DNA from: Anaerolineae bacterium
GTDB taxonomy: Bacteria > Chloroflexota > Anaerolineae > Aggregatilineales > UBA2796
NCBI GenBank assembly: GCA_019637555.1
Contig: JAHBVK010000028.1
Location: forward strand, 1 to 64,000
Direction of reading: 5' to 3'
DNA: 64,000 nucleotides
Shown here: one piece after another, positions 34,535-41,953 of the stretch
Layout of the letters: every line of letters starts with the position of its first letter
Position numbering within the stretch: the stretch's first letter is position 1
The notes under the pieces: model-generated
Seen by the model: only the letters and a program-made list of their open reading frames with translations
Databases searched by the model: none
What the model was told of the DNA's origin: nothing
Position numbers and translations under genes: made by a program

Positions 34535-36058
34535 TTATAGCGCAGGCTGTGGTAACGATGCCAATGTAGGAATACGTTCTTCCGCCGCGTTGCCGATCAG
34601 GTTCTGTACGATGATGGACGACGACAGTACTCCGGGTAATCCTGCGCCCGGATGCGTGCCTGCGCCTACAAAGTACAAATTGTCAAAATCCTCAGATCGG
34701 TTATGCGGTCTGAACCATGCCGATTGCATCAGGATTGGTTGCACCGAGAACGCTGATCCCATGTAGCTGTTCAGTGTGTTCTGAAAATGCAGTGGATCGA
34801 TATGATGTTCTGCTACGATATTTGCCTGTAAGTCAGGCAGATAGTTAGCTTCAAGAAATTTCATAATCGCATCGCGATAGGGTCTGGCAGCTTTCGTCCA
34901 ATCGGTGCCGGAGCCGAGGTGAGGTACAGGCGACAGCACATAGAAGTTCTCATGTCCTGCAGGCGCTATGCTCGGATCGGTCATTGTCGGCATATGAAGA
35001 TATAGCGAAAAATCCTCAGCAACTCGCTTATCCCTGAAGATTTCGGTCAGTAAGCCCTCGTAGCGATCACCCAGAATAATATTATGGTGCGCCAATCCGA
35101 CATCGTTGTAGCGTCGTTTCGTGCCAAAGTAGATTACGAACAGCGACATGCTGTATTTCATGCTATCCACTTTGCGATTGCTGTATTTGCGGCGGTACTG
35201 TTCGGGGATCAGATAGCGGTATGTCCACATCACATCAGCATTAGAAACCACGTGATCTGCCTGCAAAATTGTGCCATCCGCAAGTCGGACACCAGTCGCC
35301 TTGCGACCAGTGACTAGAATCTCGGCAACCTCGGTATTTAGAGAAATCTTGCCACCAATTTCCTCGAATAAACGCCCCATCGCCTTGACCAGCGCACCCG
35401 TACCGCCTTGTACGTAATGAATGCCCCACTTGCGTTCAAGATAGTGGATCATTGCGTAGATGGACGGCGCATCAAAGGGATTGCCGCCGATCAGCAGTGG
35501 ATGGAAGCTAAAGCATCGGCGCAGGAAGTCATCCTTGACGAACTGCGAAACATAGCGGTGAACACTAAGGTAAGACTGCATTTTGATTAGGTCTGGAGCG
35601 ACCTTCAGCATGTCAGTAAGATGCAAAAATGGTTTATCAGCAAGTTCGACAAAGCCCTTTTGGAAGATAGCTTTAGTCGTAGCCATGAAACGCTGATAAC
35701 CTTCTCGATCTTGAGAATTCCAGCGGGCAATTTGGTCGAGAATGAACTGTTCATCCCCATTGTAATCAAAGAATCGCTTATCTTTATCGAATATGCGATA
35801 GTAGGGGTCGCAAGGAATGAAGTTCACATAATCTTCGCGGCGTTTCCCTGCAGTTTCCCACAAGTCATCGAACATGAACGGGGCGGTAATTACTGTCGGT
35901 CCACCATCAAACTTGAAGCCGTCCATCTCGTAGACATAGGCGCGCCCACCTAATTTGTCGCGTTTCTCCAAAATAGTTACGTCATGTCCCTGTGCTGCCA
36001 ACCGGATAGCTGCACCGAGTCCGCCAAACCCACTCCCGATCACGATAATGCGCGCCAT
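34535..36058 (-). CDS. crtI: Phytoene desaturase (CrtI type)
   Basis: A 507-residue FAD-dependent carotene desaturase that converts phytoene to lycopene or an intermediate. The N-terminal dinucleotide motif is [16 protein letters not shown], followed by [20 protein letters not shown]. The C-terminal region [19 protein letters not shown] is the CrtI signature. First gene of the operon; crtB follows 31 bases after its stop. A promoter, an inverted repeat over the -35 box and a ~110-base leader lie upstream. Confidence 0.95.
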   Translation of the reverse strand: MARIIVIGSGFGGLGAAIRLAAQGHDVTILEKRDKLGGRAYVYEMDGFKFDGGPTVITAPFMFDDLWETAGKRREDYVNFIPCDPYYRIFDKDKRFFDYNGDEQFILDQIARWNSQDREGYQRFMATTKAIFQKGFVELADKPFLHLTDMLKVAPDLIKMQSYLSVHRYVSQFVKDDFLRRCFSFHPLLIGGNPFDAPSIYAMIHYLERKWGIHYVQGGTGALVKAMGRLFEEIGGKISLNTEVAEILVTGRKATGVRLADGTILQADHVVSNADVMWTYRYLIPEQYRRKYSNRKVDSMKYSMSLFVIYFGTKRRYNDVGLAHHNIILGDRYEGLLTEIFRDKRVAEDFSLYLHMPTMTDPSIAPAGHENFYVLSPVPHLGSGTDWTKAARPYRDAIMKFLEANYLPDLQANIVAEHHIDPLHFQNTLNSYMGSAFSVQPILMQSAWFRPHNRSEDFDNLYFVGAGTHPGAGLPGVLSSSIIVQNLIGNAAEERIPTLASLPQPAL

Positions 36059-36115
36059 ATGAGACTAACTGTCTGCCTTTCTATTACTCATTAACCTATG
36101 AAAATGTAGCAATGT

Positions 36116-36158
36116 GAGTTTGCTCTGCCTAAGAAACTAGATGTCTTTAAGGCAACTC
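36116..36158 (-). promoter_or_regulatory. Hairpin in the crtI mRNA leader
   Basis: Nested inverted repeats lie in the untranslated leader: GAGTT (36116-36120) with AACTC (36154-36158), GCCT with AGGC, and AAGA with TCTT. The structure is imperfect and could affect translation of crtI; no known riboswitch is recognised. Confidence 0.4.
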
Positions 36159-36175
36159 TCATTCGTTCTGCAAAG

Positions 36176-36205
36176 GTTATACAATCATTCTATAAAAATT
36201 GCCAA
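36176..36205 (-). promoter_or_regulatory. Promoter of the carotenoid operon
   Basis: On the minus strand TTGGCA (36200-36205) and TATAAC (36176-36181) are 18 bp apart. The -35 box lies inside a 9-bp inverted repeat (36194-36218). Predicted start near 36168, giving a leader of about 110 bases before crtI. Confidence 0.6.
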
Positions 36206-36218
36206 TTCTGCAATTTTT
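36194..36218. promoter_or_regulatory. Inverted repeat over the crtI -35 box (operator candidate)
   Basis: AAAAATTGC (36194-36202) and GCAATTTTT (36210-36218) are perfect 9-bp arms separated by seven bases, covering the -35 region of the crtI promoter. The regulator is unknown; carotenoid operons are often light- or MerR-controlled in other bacteria. Confidence 0.5.
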
Positions 36219-36277
36219 GTAATCTGCAGAGGCAGATATAGTGCACAATGCACTAATCAATAATTGATAATTGGCTG

Positions 36278-36306
36278 TTGTCAAAGCAGAGACTACTGAT
36301 TACACT
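36278..36306 (+). promoter_or_regulatory. Promoter of the sugar ABC transporter
   Basis: TTGTCA at 36278-36283 and TACACT at 36301-36306 with a 17-bp spacer. Predicted start near 36313, at the edge of a perfect inverted repeat. Confidence 0.6.
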
Positions 36307-36311
36307 CATAT

Positions 36312-36340
36312 TGATATTCAATGGTTGCCGTTGAATATCA
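36312..36340. promoter_or_regulatory. Perfect 10-bp inverted repeat, operator candidate for the sugar transporter
   Basis: TGATATTCAA (36312-36321) and TTGAATATCA (36331-36340) flank a nine-base centre and begin at the predicted transcription start of the transporter. The position suits a repressor such as a LacI- or ROK-type protein, but no such gene is adjacent. Confidence 0.55.
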
Positions 36341-36379
36341 GTATTTGTTTCCACCTGAAGGTTCGAAGGACAAAAGTTT

Positions 36380-37483
36380 ATGCGTAAAATGGTGAAGCTC
36401 GTATTTACTCTATTACTTGTTGCCTCCTCCTATGCTGCCTTTGCAGCACCTGCGCGTGCGCAGGAGGGAAGCATCGCGGTGTTGCTACCCGATAGTGCTT
36501 CTTCTGCCCGTTGGGAAGCAGACGACCGTCGCTTCTTCGAAGCAGCATTCAAGGAAGCTGGCGTTGAGTACAGCATCGTGAACGCCAATGGTGACGCTGC
36601 AACGCAAGCAACGCAAGCTGAACAAGCAATCACTAACGGCGCGAAAGTGCTGCTGCTGGTTAATCTCGATAGTGGCTCCGGCGCTGCTATCATCGCGCAG
36701 GCTCGTGAAGCAGGCGTCAACGTCATCGACTATGACCGTCTGACCATCGAAGGTCCCGGCGCAGATTTCTACGTCAGCTTCGATAACCCATCAGTCGGTA
36801 AGCTGCAGGGCGAAGGCTTGATTGCCGCCGTGGAAGCTGCTGGCTTGGAAAAGCCTGTGCGCGTTGCCGTGCTGAATGGTTCACCCACTGACAACAACGC
36901 CACGCTGTTCAAGAGCGGCTACGATGGCGTCATCAACCCCAAGTTCGATTCTGGTGACTGGGTAAAGGTCGATGATCAGTCTGTGCCCGATTGGGACAAC
37001 CAGCAGGCACTGGTGATCTTCGAGCAGATGTTGACCGCCGCTGGTGGTGACATCGATGCCGCTATTGCCGCGAATGACGGTCTGGCTGGTGCGGTCATTG
37101 CCGCGCTGGAAAATCAGGGTCTGCCGTACATCCCCGTCACCGGTCAGGATGCAACGGTTGGCGGCATCCAGAACATCCTCGCTGGCAAGCAAAGCATGAC
37201 CGTCTACAAGGCGATCAAGGCTGAAGCTGAAGCCGCCGCTGCGCTGGCAGTTGCCCTGTTGAAGGGTGAGGACACCTCAGCCATGGCGAGTGGCGCAACC
37301 AACAATGGTACCAACGATATTCCGTCGGTACTGTTGGTACCCGTTTCCGTGACCAAGGACAACATTGCCGAGACCGTGATCGCTGATGGCTTCCGCACAT
37401 GGGCGGAAATCTGCGTTGGCGATTTCGCGCAGTATTGCCCCGCTGATGCAATGGCGACGCCGGAAGCAACACCAGCTCAGTGA
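36380..37483 (+). CDS. Sugar ABC transporter substrate-binding protein (XylF-like)
   Basis: A 367-residue exported protein. The signal peptide has a Lys/Arg start, a hydrophobic core (VFTLLLVASSYAAFA) and likely cleavage after APARA. The mature part is a type-I periplasmic binding protein: IAVLLPDSASSARWEADDRR, VLLLVNLDSGSGAAI, VNVIDYDRLTIEGPGADFYV and NDGLAGAVIAALENQG follow the xylose-binding-protein pattern. In a monoderm it would need an anchor, but no lipobox is visible. Xylose or a related pentose is likely; not proven. A stable hairpin separates it from the ATPase gene. Confidence 0.88.
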   Translation: MRKMVKLVFTLLLVASSYAAFAAPARAQEGSIAVLLPDSASSARWEADDRRFFEAAFKEAGVEYSIVNANGDAATQATQAEQAITNGAKVLLLVNLDSGSGAAIIAQAREAGVNVIDYDRLTIEGPGADFYVSFDNPSVGKLQGEGLIAAVEAAGLEKPVRVAVLNGSPTDNNATLFKSGYDGVINPKFDSGDWVKVDDQSVPDWDNQQALVIFEQMLTAAGGDIDAAIAANDGLAGAVIAALENQGLPYIPVTGQDATVGGIQNILAGKQSMTVYKAIKAEAEAAAALAVALLKGEDTSAMASGATNNGTNDIPSVLLVPVSVTKDNIAETVIADGFRTWAEICVGDFAQYCPADAMATPEATPAQ

Positions 37484-37516
37484 TCTCCCGATAGATCGAC
37501 AACAGAGTACACAAAG

Positions 37517-37546
37517 TGTGGGGATGTTCGCATGGACATCCCCACA
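37517..37546 (+). promoter_or_regulatory. Intercistronic hairpin between binding-protein and ATPase genes
   Basis: A perfect 11-bp stem (TGTGGGGATGT at 37517-37527 with its complement at 37536-37546) and an eight-base loop, with no T-run after it. Such hairpins often stabilise the upstream binding-protein mRNA so it is made in excess over the membrane components. Confidence 0.65.
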
Positions 37547-37601
37547 TTGCATCCGCTACACACTAAAAATCTGATTGCGGCTTAAATTTCAGGGTAAAAC
37601 A

Positions 37602-38369
37602 GTGGCAGATACACCTATTTTAGAGTTGCGTGGAGTTTCTAAGCGCTTTGGCGCGGTGGAGGCGCTAACCAAAGTAGATTTTACGGTACGCGCAGGAGAT
37701 GTGCAGGCGCTGGTAGGCGATAATGGCGCAGGCAAGTCCACGCTGATTAAAGGTATCGCTGGTATCTATCCTTTTGACGAAGGGGATTTCTTTTTTTCCG
37801 GTCACAAAGTGCAAGTCAATAGTCCGCGCGAATCCGCAGAACTAGGCATCAAGGTCGTTTATCAAGATTTAGCGTTGGCAGATAATCTCGATGTCGTTGC
37901 CAATATGTTCTTAGGACGCGAGGAAATAAATCCCCCGTGGCGCTTGAACGAAGCAGTAATGGAGCGCGAAGCAATTAAAACGCTAGCTTCACTCTCAGTT
38001 ACTACGCTGCGGTCGGTGCGGCAAATCATCGCCGGACTTTCAGGCGGTCAGCGGCAAGCAGTAGCAATTGCTCGCGCGGTGATGGGCGACGCTAAATTAG
38101 TGATTCTGGATGAGCCGACGGCGGCACTGGGTGTGGCGCAGACCCGACAAGTGCTCGATTTGGTGCGCCGCCTAGCTGAAAAAGGGTTAGCGGTGATCAT
38201 GATCTCACACAATTTGCACGACATCTTTGAATGTGCGGATCGAATTACAGTACTCCGGCTCGGTCACAATGTGGCTGAGTACGTACGCAGTGAAACTAAT
38301 CAACAAGAAGTTGTGCAAGCTATCACTGCGGGTAAGATTAGCAATGTTCCCGGCATGAAGGAAGCGTGA
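37602..38369 (+). CDS. Sugar ABC transporter ATP-binding protein, single domain
   Basis: A 255-residue ABC ATPase with Walker A GDNGAGKST, signature LSGGQRQAVAIARA and Walker B LVILDEPTAALG. It matches one half of XylG/RbsA proteins, which normally carry two ABC domains in about 500 residues; here only one is present, as in FrcA-type ATPases, so it likely works as a homodimer. GTG 37602 is chosen because AGGGT precedes it; the frame is open from 37575. The permease gene starts three bases after its stop. Confidence 0.9.
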   Translation: MADTPILELRGVSKRFGAVEALTKVDFTVRAGDVQALVGDNGAGKSTLIKGIAGIYPFDEGDFFFSGHKVQVNSPRESAELGIKVVYQDLALADNLDVVANMFLGREEINPPWRLNEAVMEREAIKTLASLSVTTLRSVRQIIAGLSGGQRQAVAIARAVMGDAKLVILDEPTAALGVAQTRQVLDLVRRLAEKGLAVIMISHNLHDIFECADRITVLRLGHNVAEYVRSETNQQEVVQAITAGKISNVPGMKEA

Positions 38370-38372
38370 TCT

Positions 38373-39665
38373 ATGACTACGCAAGAAGCACCTCAAAATG
38401 CGCTGCTGGCGAGTCAGCAACCACAATCGGCGGGCGAATATCTTGGCAACTACCTACGCCGCGTGCGATCCGGCGATTTGGGCGCATTGCCCATCATTTT
38501 AGGGTTGATTGTAATCGGCATTATCTTTCAGACACAGAATGCTAATTTCCTAACCCCACGTAATCTGGCACAATTGATCTCTCAGATGGCTGGATTGACA
38601 ATCCTTGCCTATGGCTTGGTATTCGTACTATTGCTCGGTGAAATCGATTTGTCGGTGGGCTACGTTAGTGCCGTAGCTGGCGTTGGCGTGGCTATTATTT
38701 TGCGCCCTCCAGCGCAACTTAGCTTGGATATACTCGGTACGACGCTGATCATCCAGTTCAGTTGGTTAGGAGCGATCCTGCTTGGTGTAGCCGTAACAAC
38801 GCTCATTGGATTACTTCAAGGTTTCTTGATCTCCTTCTTCCAACTTCCTTCTTTCATCGTCACGTTGGCAGGTTTGCTGGCATGGAACGGTGTCGTACTG
38901 CTAATTATCGGACCGGGTGGTACGGTAGTAATTCAAGACCAAGTGATCACAGGACTAGCCAATGCACGCATGACGCCGGAACAGGGCTGGATCGCAGCAG
39001 CGGTCTTGGTCGCATTATTCGCTGTTATGCAGTTCTCATCGGTTAACACGCGGAGAAAGCAAGGGTTAGCTTATACTCCGGTGCCAATCGTGATAGCTCA
39101 ACTCGTAGTAGTTGGGTTAGTGATTGCGGGTGTGGCGTGGATCGGCGCACAAAGCGATCCCAGAAGTGGATTGCCGATTGGCATTCCGTGGGTCGCCATC
39201 ATCCTGATCATCTTGCTCTTTGTACTCACTTTTGTGGCAGAACGCACCCGTTTTGGGCGCTATGTTTACGCTATTGGCGGCAATAAAGAAGCAGCGCGAC
39301 GTGCTGGTATCCGCGTGGAACGTATCCGCATTCAGGTGTTCATGCTTTGTAGTGCTCTGGCAGGTTTGGGCGGCATAATCCTCGCCTCCCGATTGCGCTC
39401 GGTAGCGACGGATGCTGGCGGTGGCAACATCTTGCTCAACGCAGTGGCAGCAGCGGTTATCGGCGGAACGAGCCTATTTGGCGGACGCGGAAAAGTATCC
39501 AGTGCGGTACTTGGTGCACTTGTGATTGCAGGTGTAGATAACGGCATGGGATTACTCAGCCTAAGCGCGGGGCACAAGTTTATCGTCACCGGTATAGTGC
39601 TGTTGGTCGCCGTGATCGTTGACGCGCTATCTCGCCGCAGTCAGCAGCATTCGGGCTTGGCTTGA
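38373..39665 (+). CDS. Sugar ABC transporter permease (XylH-like)
   Basis: A 430-residue polytopic permease of the RbsC/XylH family with about 12 membrane segments. LAYGLVFVLLLGEIDLSVG is the diagnostic loop region, and GRYVYAIGGNKEAARRAGI is the conserved cytoplasmic coupling segment. XylH proteins are longer than RbsC, matching this size. Last gene of a binding protein-ATPase-permease operon that ends at a strong terminator. Confidence 0.92.
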   Translation: MTTQEAPQNALLASQQPQSAGEYLGNYLRRVRSGDLGALPIILGLIVIGIIFQTQNANFLTPRNLAQLISQMAGLTILAYGLVFVLLLGEIDLSVGYVSAVAGVGVAIILRPPAQLSLDILGTTLIIQFSWLGAILLGVAVTTLIGLLQGFLISFFQLPSFIVTLAGLLAWNGVVLLIIGPGGTVVIQDQVITGLANARMTPEQGWIAAAVLVALFAVMQFSSVNTRRKQGLAYTPVPIVIAQLVVVGLVIAGVAWIGAQSDPRSGLPIGIPWVAIILIILLFVLTFVAERTRFGRYVYAIGGNKEAARRAGIRVERIRIQVFMLCSALAGLGGIILASRLRSVATDAGGGNILLNAVAAAVIGGTSLFGGRGKVSSAVLGALVIAGVDNGMGLLSLSAGHKFIVTGIVLLVAVIVDALSRRSQQHSGLA

Positions 39666-39700
39666 TTTTCCAGTTCGTATTACTACTCAACCAGTAAGAA

Positions 39701-39733
39701 AATGGAGAGTGGATAGACCGCTCTCCATTTTTT
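39701..39733 (+). terminator. Terminator after the ABC permease
   Basis: A 12-bp stem with one T-G pair (39701-39712 with 39718-39729) and a five-base loop, followed by a run of six T. It lies between convergent genes and could act on the minus strand too. Confidence 0.85.
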
Positions 39734-39739
39734 ATTGAG

Positions 39740-40279
39740 TTACTCTCTTGGCAGAGTCGCGTACAGGGTGCGCAATTCCTTATCCTTCGCTTGAATCTGG
39801 GCATACGTCCCGTTCGCATCAGCCACCAATTTAGCTAGATCAACCTGCTGACCCGTACTGTAGCTAGTTAACTGTGCGATCACTAGCTCGAATAGTCCTT
39901 GTACGAGATCAATGGCAGCTTGCGCACAAGCTGGATGTGGTGCCATTTTCACCTGCTCATAGGCAGAACTGACTTGTCCGATTAATCCTGCCATCTGATC
40001 CGGCGGCGTGATCAAAGCTTGAGTGTTCAATAAATCGATAAGCGCCCGCGAATGCTGCCCCTCAGCCTGTACCCAACCCTCTAGTTCCTGTTTGCGGCAA
40101 CTAACATCGACGGTTGCTGTGGGTGGCAAATTCTGATCCGTTGTCGGCTGTACGCTATTCTGCGCGTCTACAGGAGACGATTGATCAGGTGTATTGGTAG
40201 GTTGAGGTCCGCTGCTACCACCACAGGCGGCAAGCGAGAGAAGAAGCAAAAGTACGGCGAAATTGAGTATCCGTTTCAA
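39740..40279 (-). CDS. Secreted lipoprotein of unknown function
   Basis: A 179-residue lipoprotein. The N-terminus LKRILNFAVLLLLLSLAAC is a signal peptide ending in a LAAC lipobox, so the mature protein is anchored through its first Cys. A Pro/Thr/Gln-rich linker precedes a helical domain of about 120 residues that begins with Cys (DVSCRKQELEGWVQAEGQHS). TTG 40279 is preferred: GAGGG lies upstream and the signal peptide begins there. The longer frame from 40351 would bury the signal. Function unknown. Confidence 0.75.
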   Translation of the reverse strand: MKRILNFAVLLLLLSLAACGGSSGPQPTNTPDQSSPVDAQNSVQPTTDQNLPPTATVDVSCRKQELEGWVQAEGQHSRALIDLLNTQALITPPDQMAGLIGQVSSAYEQVKMAPHPACAQAAIDLVQGLFELVIAQLTSYSTGQQVDLAKLVADANGTYAQIQAKDKELRTLYATLPRE

Positions 40280-40605
40280 CGGCTTTCCCTCTTTGAAAAG
40301 TCCTTGAATCCACAGGTAGGGTAGCACTGAAGAAAGGCGGAAACAACGCACAACGTATTAACAAGCCAGAGCTGTCACTACATTGTTATACCTGTTTCTC
40401 AGTAACATCCGCTTACAATTACGTGGTTCAAAATGAGCGCATCAGGGGAATAAAAGATAGGTCGAGTCACCTATATGCTGCTCCGGTTTATGCTTCAAAA
40501 TTGAGGCAATTCGCAAAACCTTAGCGCAGTGACAGATGTAATATTTTGCTGAATTAAAGCGTCGATCACATTGTGTTAATCTAAGTATGCGACAATAACT
40601 GTTGT
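40280..40605. other. Intergenic region, no gene seen
   Basis: About 326 bases between the divergent lipoprotein and small-protein genes. It is AT-rich; I see no convincing promoter pair, RNA gene or long inverted repeat. Promoters for both flanking genes must lie here. Confidence 0.5.
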
Positions 40606-40815
40606 ATGAAAAACTATCGGATGGAATGTATGAATTTTCAGGCAAATCCTGACAACCTGTTTGCAGAAGCAATAGCGATGTATCGGCGGCTGCGCGAACG
40701 GGGTCAAAATGGTACGCTGGCACGGATCAGCGTAGAAGCACGTTTCAGTTCTTTCACGCCCGCACAGCGGCAACAACTCCGTCAACTCTTCGCCCGCACC
40801 GAACTCAACAACTAA
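40606..40815 (+). CDS. Small basic protein of unknown function
   Basis: A 69-residue or shorter, Arg-rich, helical protein (AIAMYRRLRERGQ; FTPAQRQQLRQLF). In-frame ATGs at 40621 and 40630 are alternatives; GGATGGA before 40630 is the best ribosome-site match, giving 61 residues. The repeated Arg/Gln helices look like a small nucleic-acid-binding or structural helix bundle, without proof. It is monocistronic, convergent with korB, and a bidirectional terminator lies between. Confidence 0.5.
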   Translation: MKNYRMECMNFQANPDNLFAEAIAMYRRLRERGQNGTLARISVEARFSSFTPAQRQQLRQLFARTELNN

Positions 40816-40856
40816 GCCACTCCGCGACTGCATCACAACAAACAGAAACTGAATAG

Positions 40857-40891
40857 GCAAACAAAAAGGGATCGGAACGCAGTCCGACCCT
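40857..40891 (-). terminator. Terminator for korB, shared with the small gene
   Basis: AGGG/CCCT and TCGGA/TCCGA helices (40867-40891) with one bulged A and a six-base loop; on the minus strand they are followed by TTTTTGTTTG. The plus strand is also T-rich after the stem. Confidence 0.75.
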
Positions 40892-40924
40892 CTCGTTTGT
40901 TTGTTATGACCAAGCCTGCTCGAC

Positions 40925-41950
40925 TTAGATTAGGTCAGCCATTACCTTTTCCAGCGCCGCACGTGACGGACGAATCTGGTCGTCCGACAAGTGAGCTAGT
41001 GGAGTTGAAGGGACATTCGCCAGTTCAGGCAATGTCTCTCGCGTCTCGCCGATGTAAATCAAGCCCGTGATAAACTGTTTGTTCACTTTAGACTCGGTTA
41101 GCAGACGGATAGCAGCAGACTTGTCCCGTGGATCGTGCGTCGCCTTCTTCAGTGTGATCACCGATCCATCGTGCATGGTGACCTCGATTAGCTCTCGGTC
41201 ATCATCCTCGATCTGGATTTCCTCACGATGTGGCACATAGCCAATTTCCTGAAGTTCGATCTGGTGTGAACGCCCATAATCATAGCTCTTGGTGGAGTCA
41301 GGATTATTGTTGAAGGTTACGCATGGGCTGATGATGTCGAGCACTGCCGTTCCCTTATGGCTGAAAGCAGCTTTCATCAACGAGCGCACTTGCTTGGCAT
41401 TGCCGGAGAACGAACGCGCGATGAAAGTGCAATCCGCGATCAACGCCTCCATGCACATATCCAACGGCGGCATTTCGTTCACACCAGCGTACTTCAGCTT
41501 CTGTCCTTCATCGGCAGTAGCGCTGAACTGACCTTTGGTTAGACCGTAAACGCCGTTGTTCTCGATGATGTAAACCATCGGCACATTACGGCGCACCATG
41601 TGAATGAACTGACCAAGCCCGATGCTGCCTGTATCGCCGTCGCCGCTGATGCCGATGGCAGCTAAGTGATGATTTGCCAGCGTTGCACCGGTCGCTACGG
41701 AGGGCATACGTCCATGCAAAGTATTGAAACCGTGCGACTGGTTCAGAAAGTAAGCTGGAGCTTTACTGGAGCAGCCGATGCCAGATAGCTTAATGATCTC
41801 AGATGGGCGGACACCCATTTCGTAGCACACATCAATGATCTGAGCCGAGATTGAGTTGTGTCCGCAACCCTGACAGAGTGTGGTTGGCGCACCATCGTAC
41901 TCTGATTTGACTAATCCAATAACGTTTGGCGTTCCTGCGCGGGCGGTCAT
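40925..41950 (-). CDS. korB: 2-oxoacid:ferredoxin oxidoreductase beta subunit
   Basis: A 341-residue thiamine-diphosphate-binding subunit. LCQGCGHNS and GIGCSSKAP with a later SPCVTFNN supply the cysteines for a [4Fe-4S] cluster. ISGDGDTGSIGLGQFIHMVR is the TPP/Mg motif, and VYIIENNGVYGLTKGQ follows it. With the alpha subunit it oxidatively decarboxylates a 2-oxoacid, most likely 2-oxoglutarate, reducing ferredoxin. It starts three bases after the korA stop. Confidence 0.92.
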   Translation of the reverse strand: MTARAGTPNVIGLVKSEYDGAPTTLCQGCGHNSISAQIIDVCYEMGVRPSEIIKLSGIGCSSKAPAYFLNQSHGFNTLHGRMPSVATGATLANHHLAAIGISGDGDTGSIGLGQFIHMVRRNVPMVYIIENNGVYGLTKGQFSATADEGQKLKYAGVNEMPPLDMCMEALIADCTFIARSFSGNAKQVRSLMKAAFSHKGTAVLDIISPCVTFNNNPDSTKSYDYGRSHQIELQEIGYVPHREEIQIEDDDRELIEVTMHDGSVITLKKATHDPRDKSAAIRLLTESKVNKQFITGLIYIGETRETLPELANVPSTPLAHLSDDQIRPSRAALEKVMADLI

Positions 41951-41953
41951 GGG

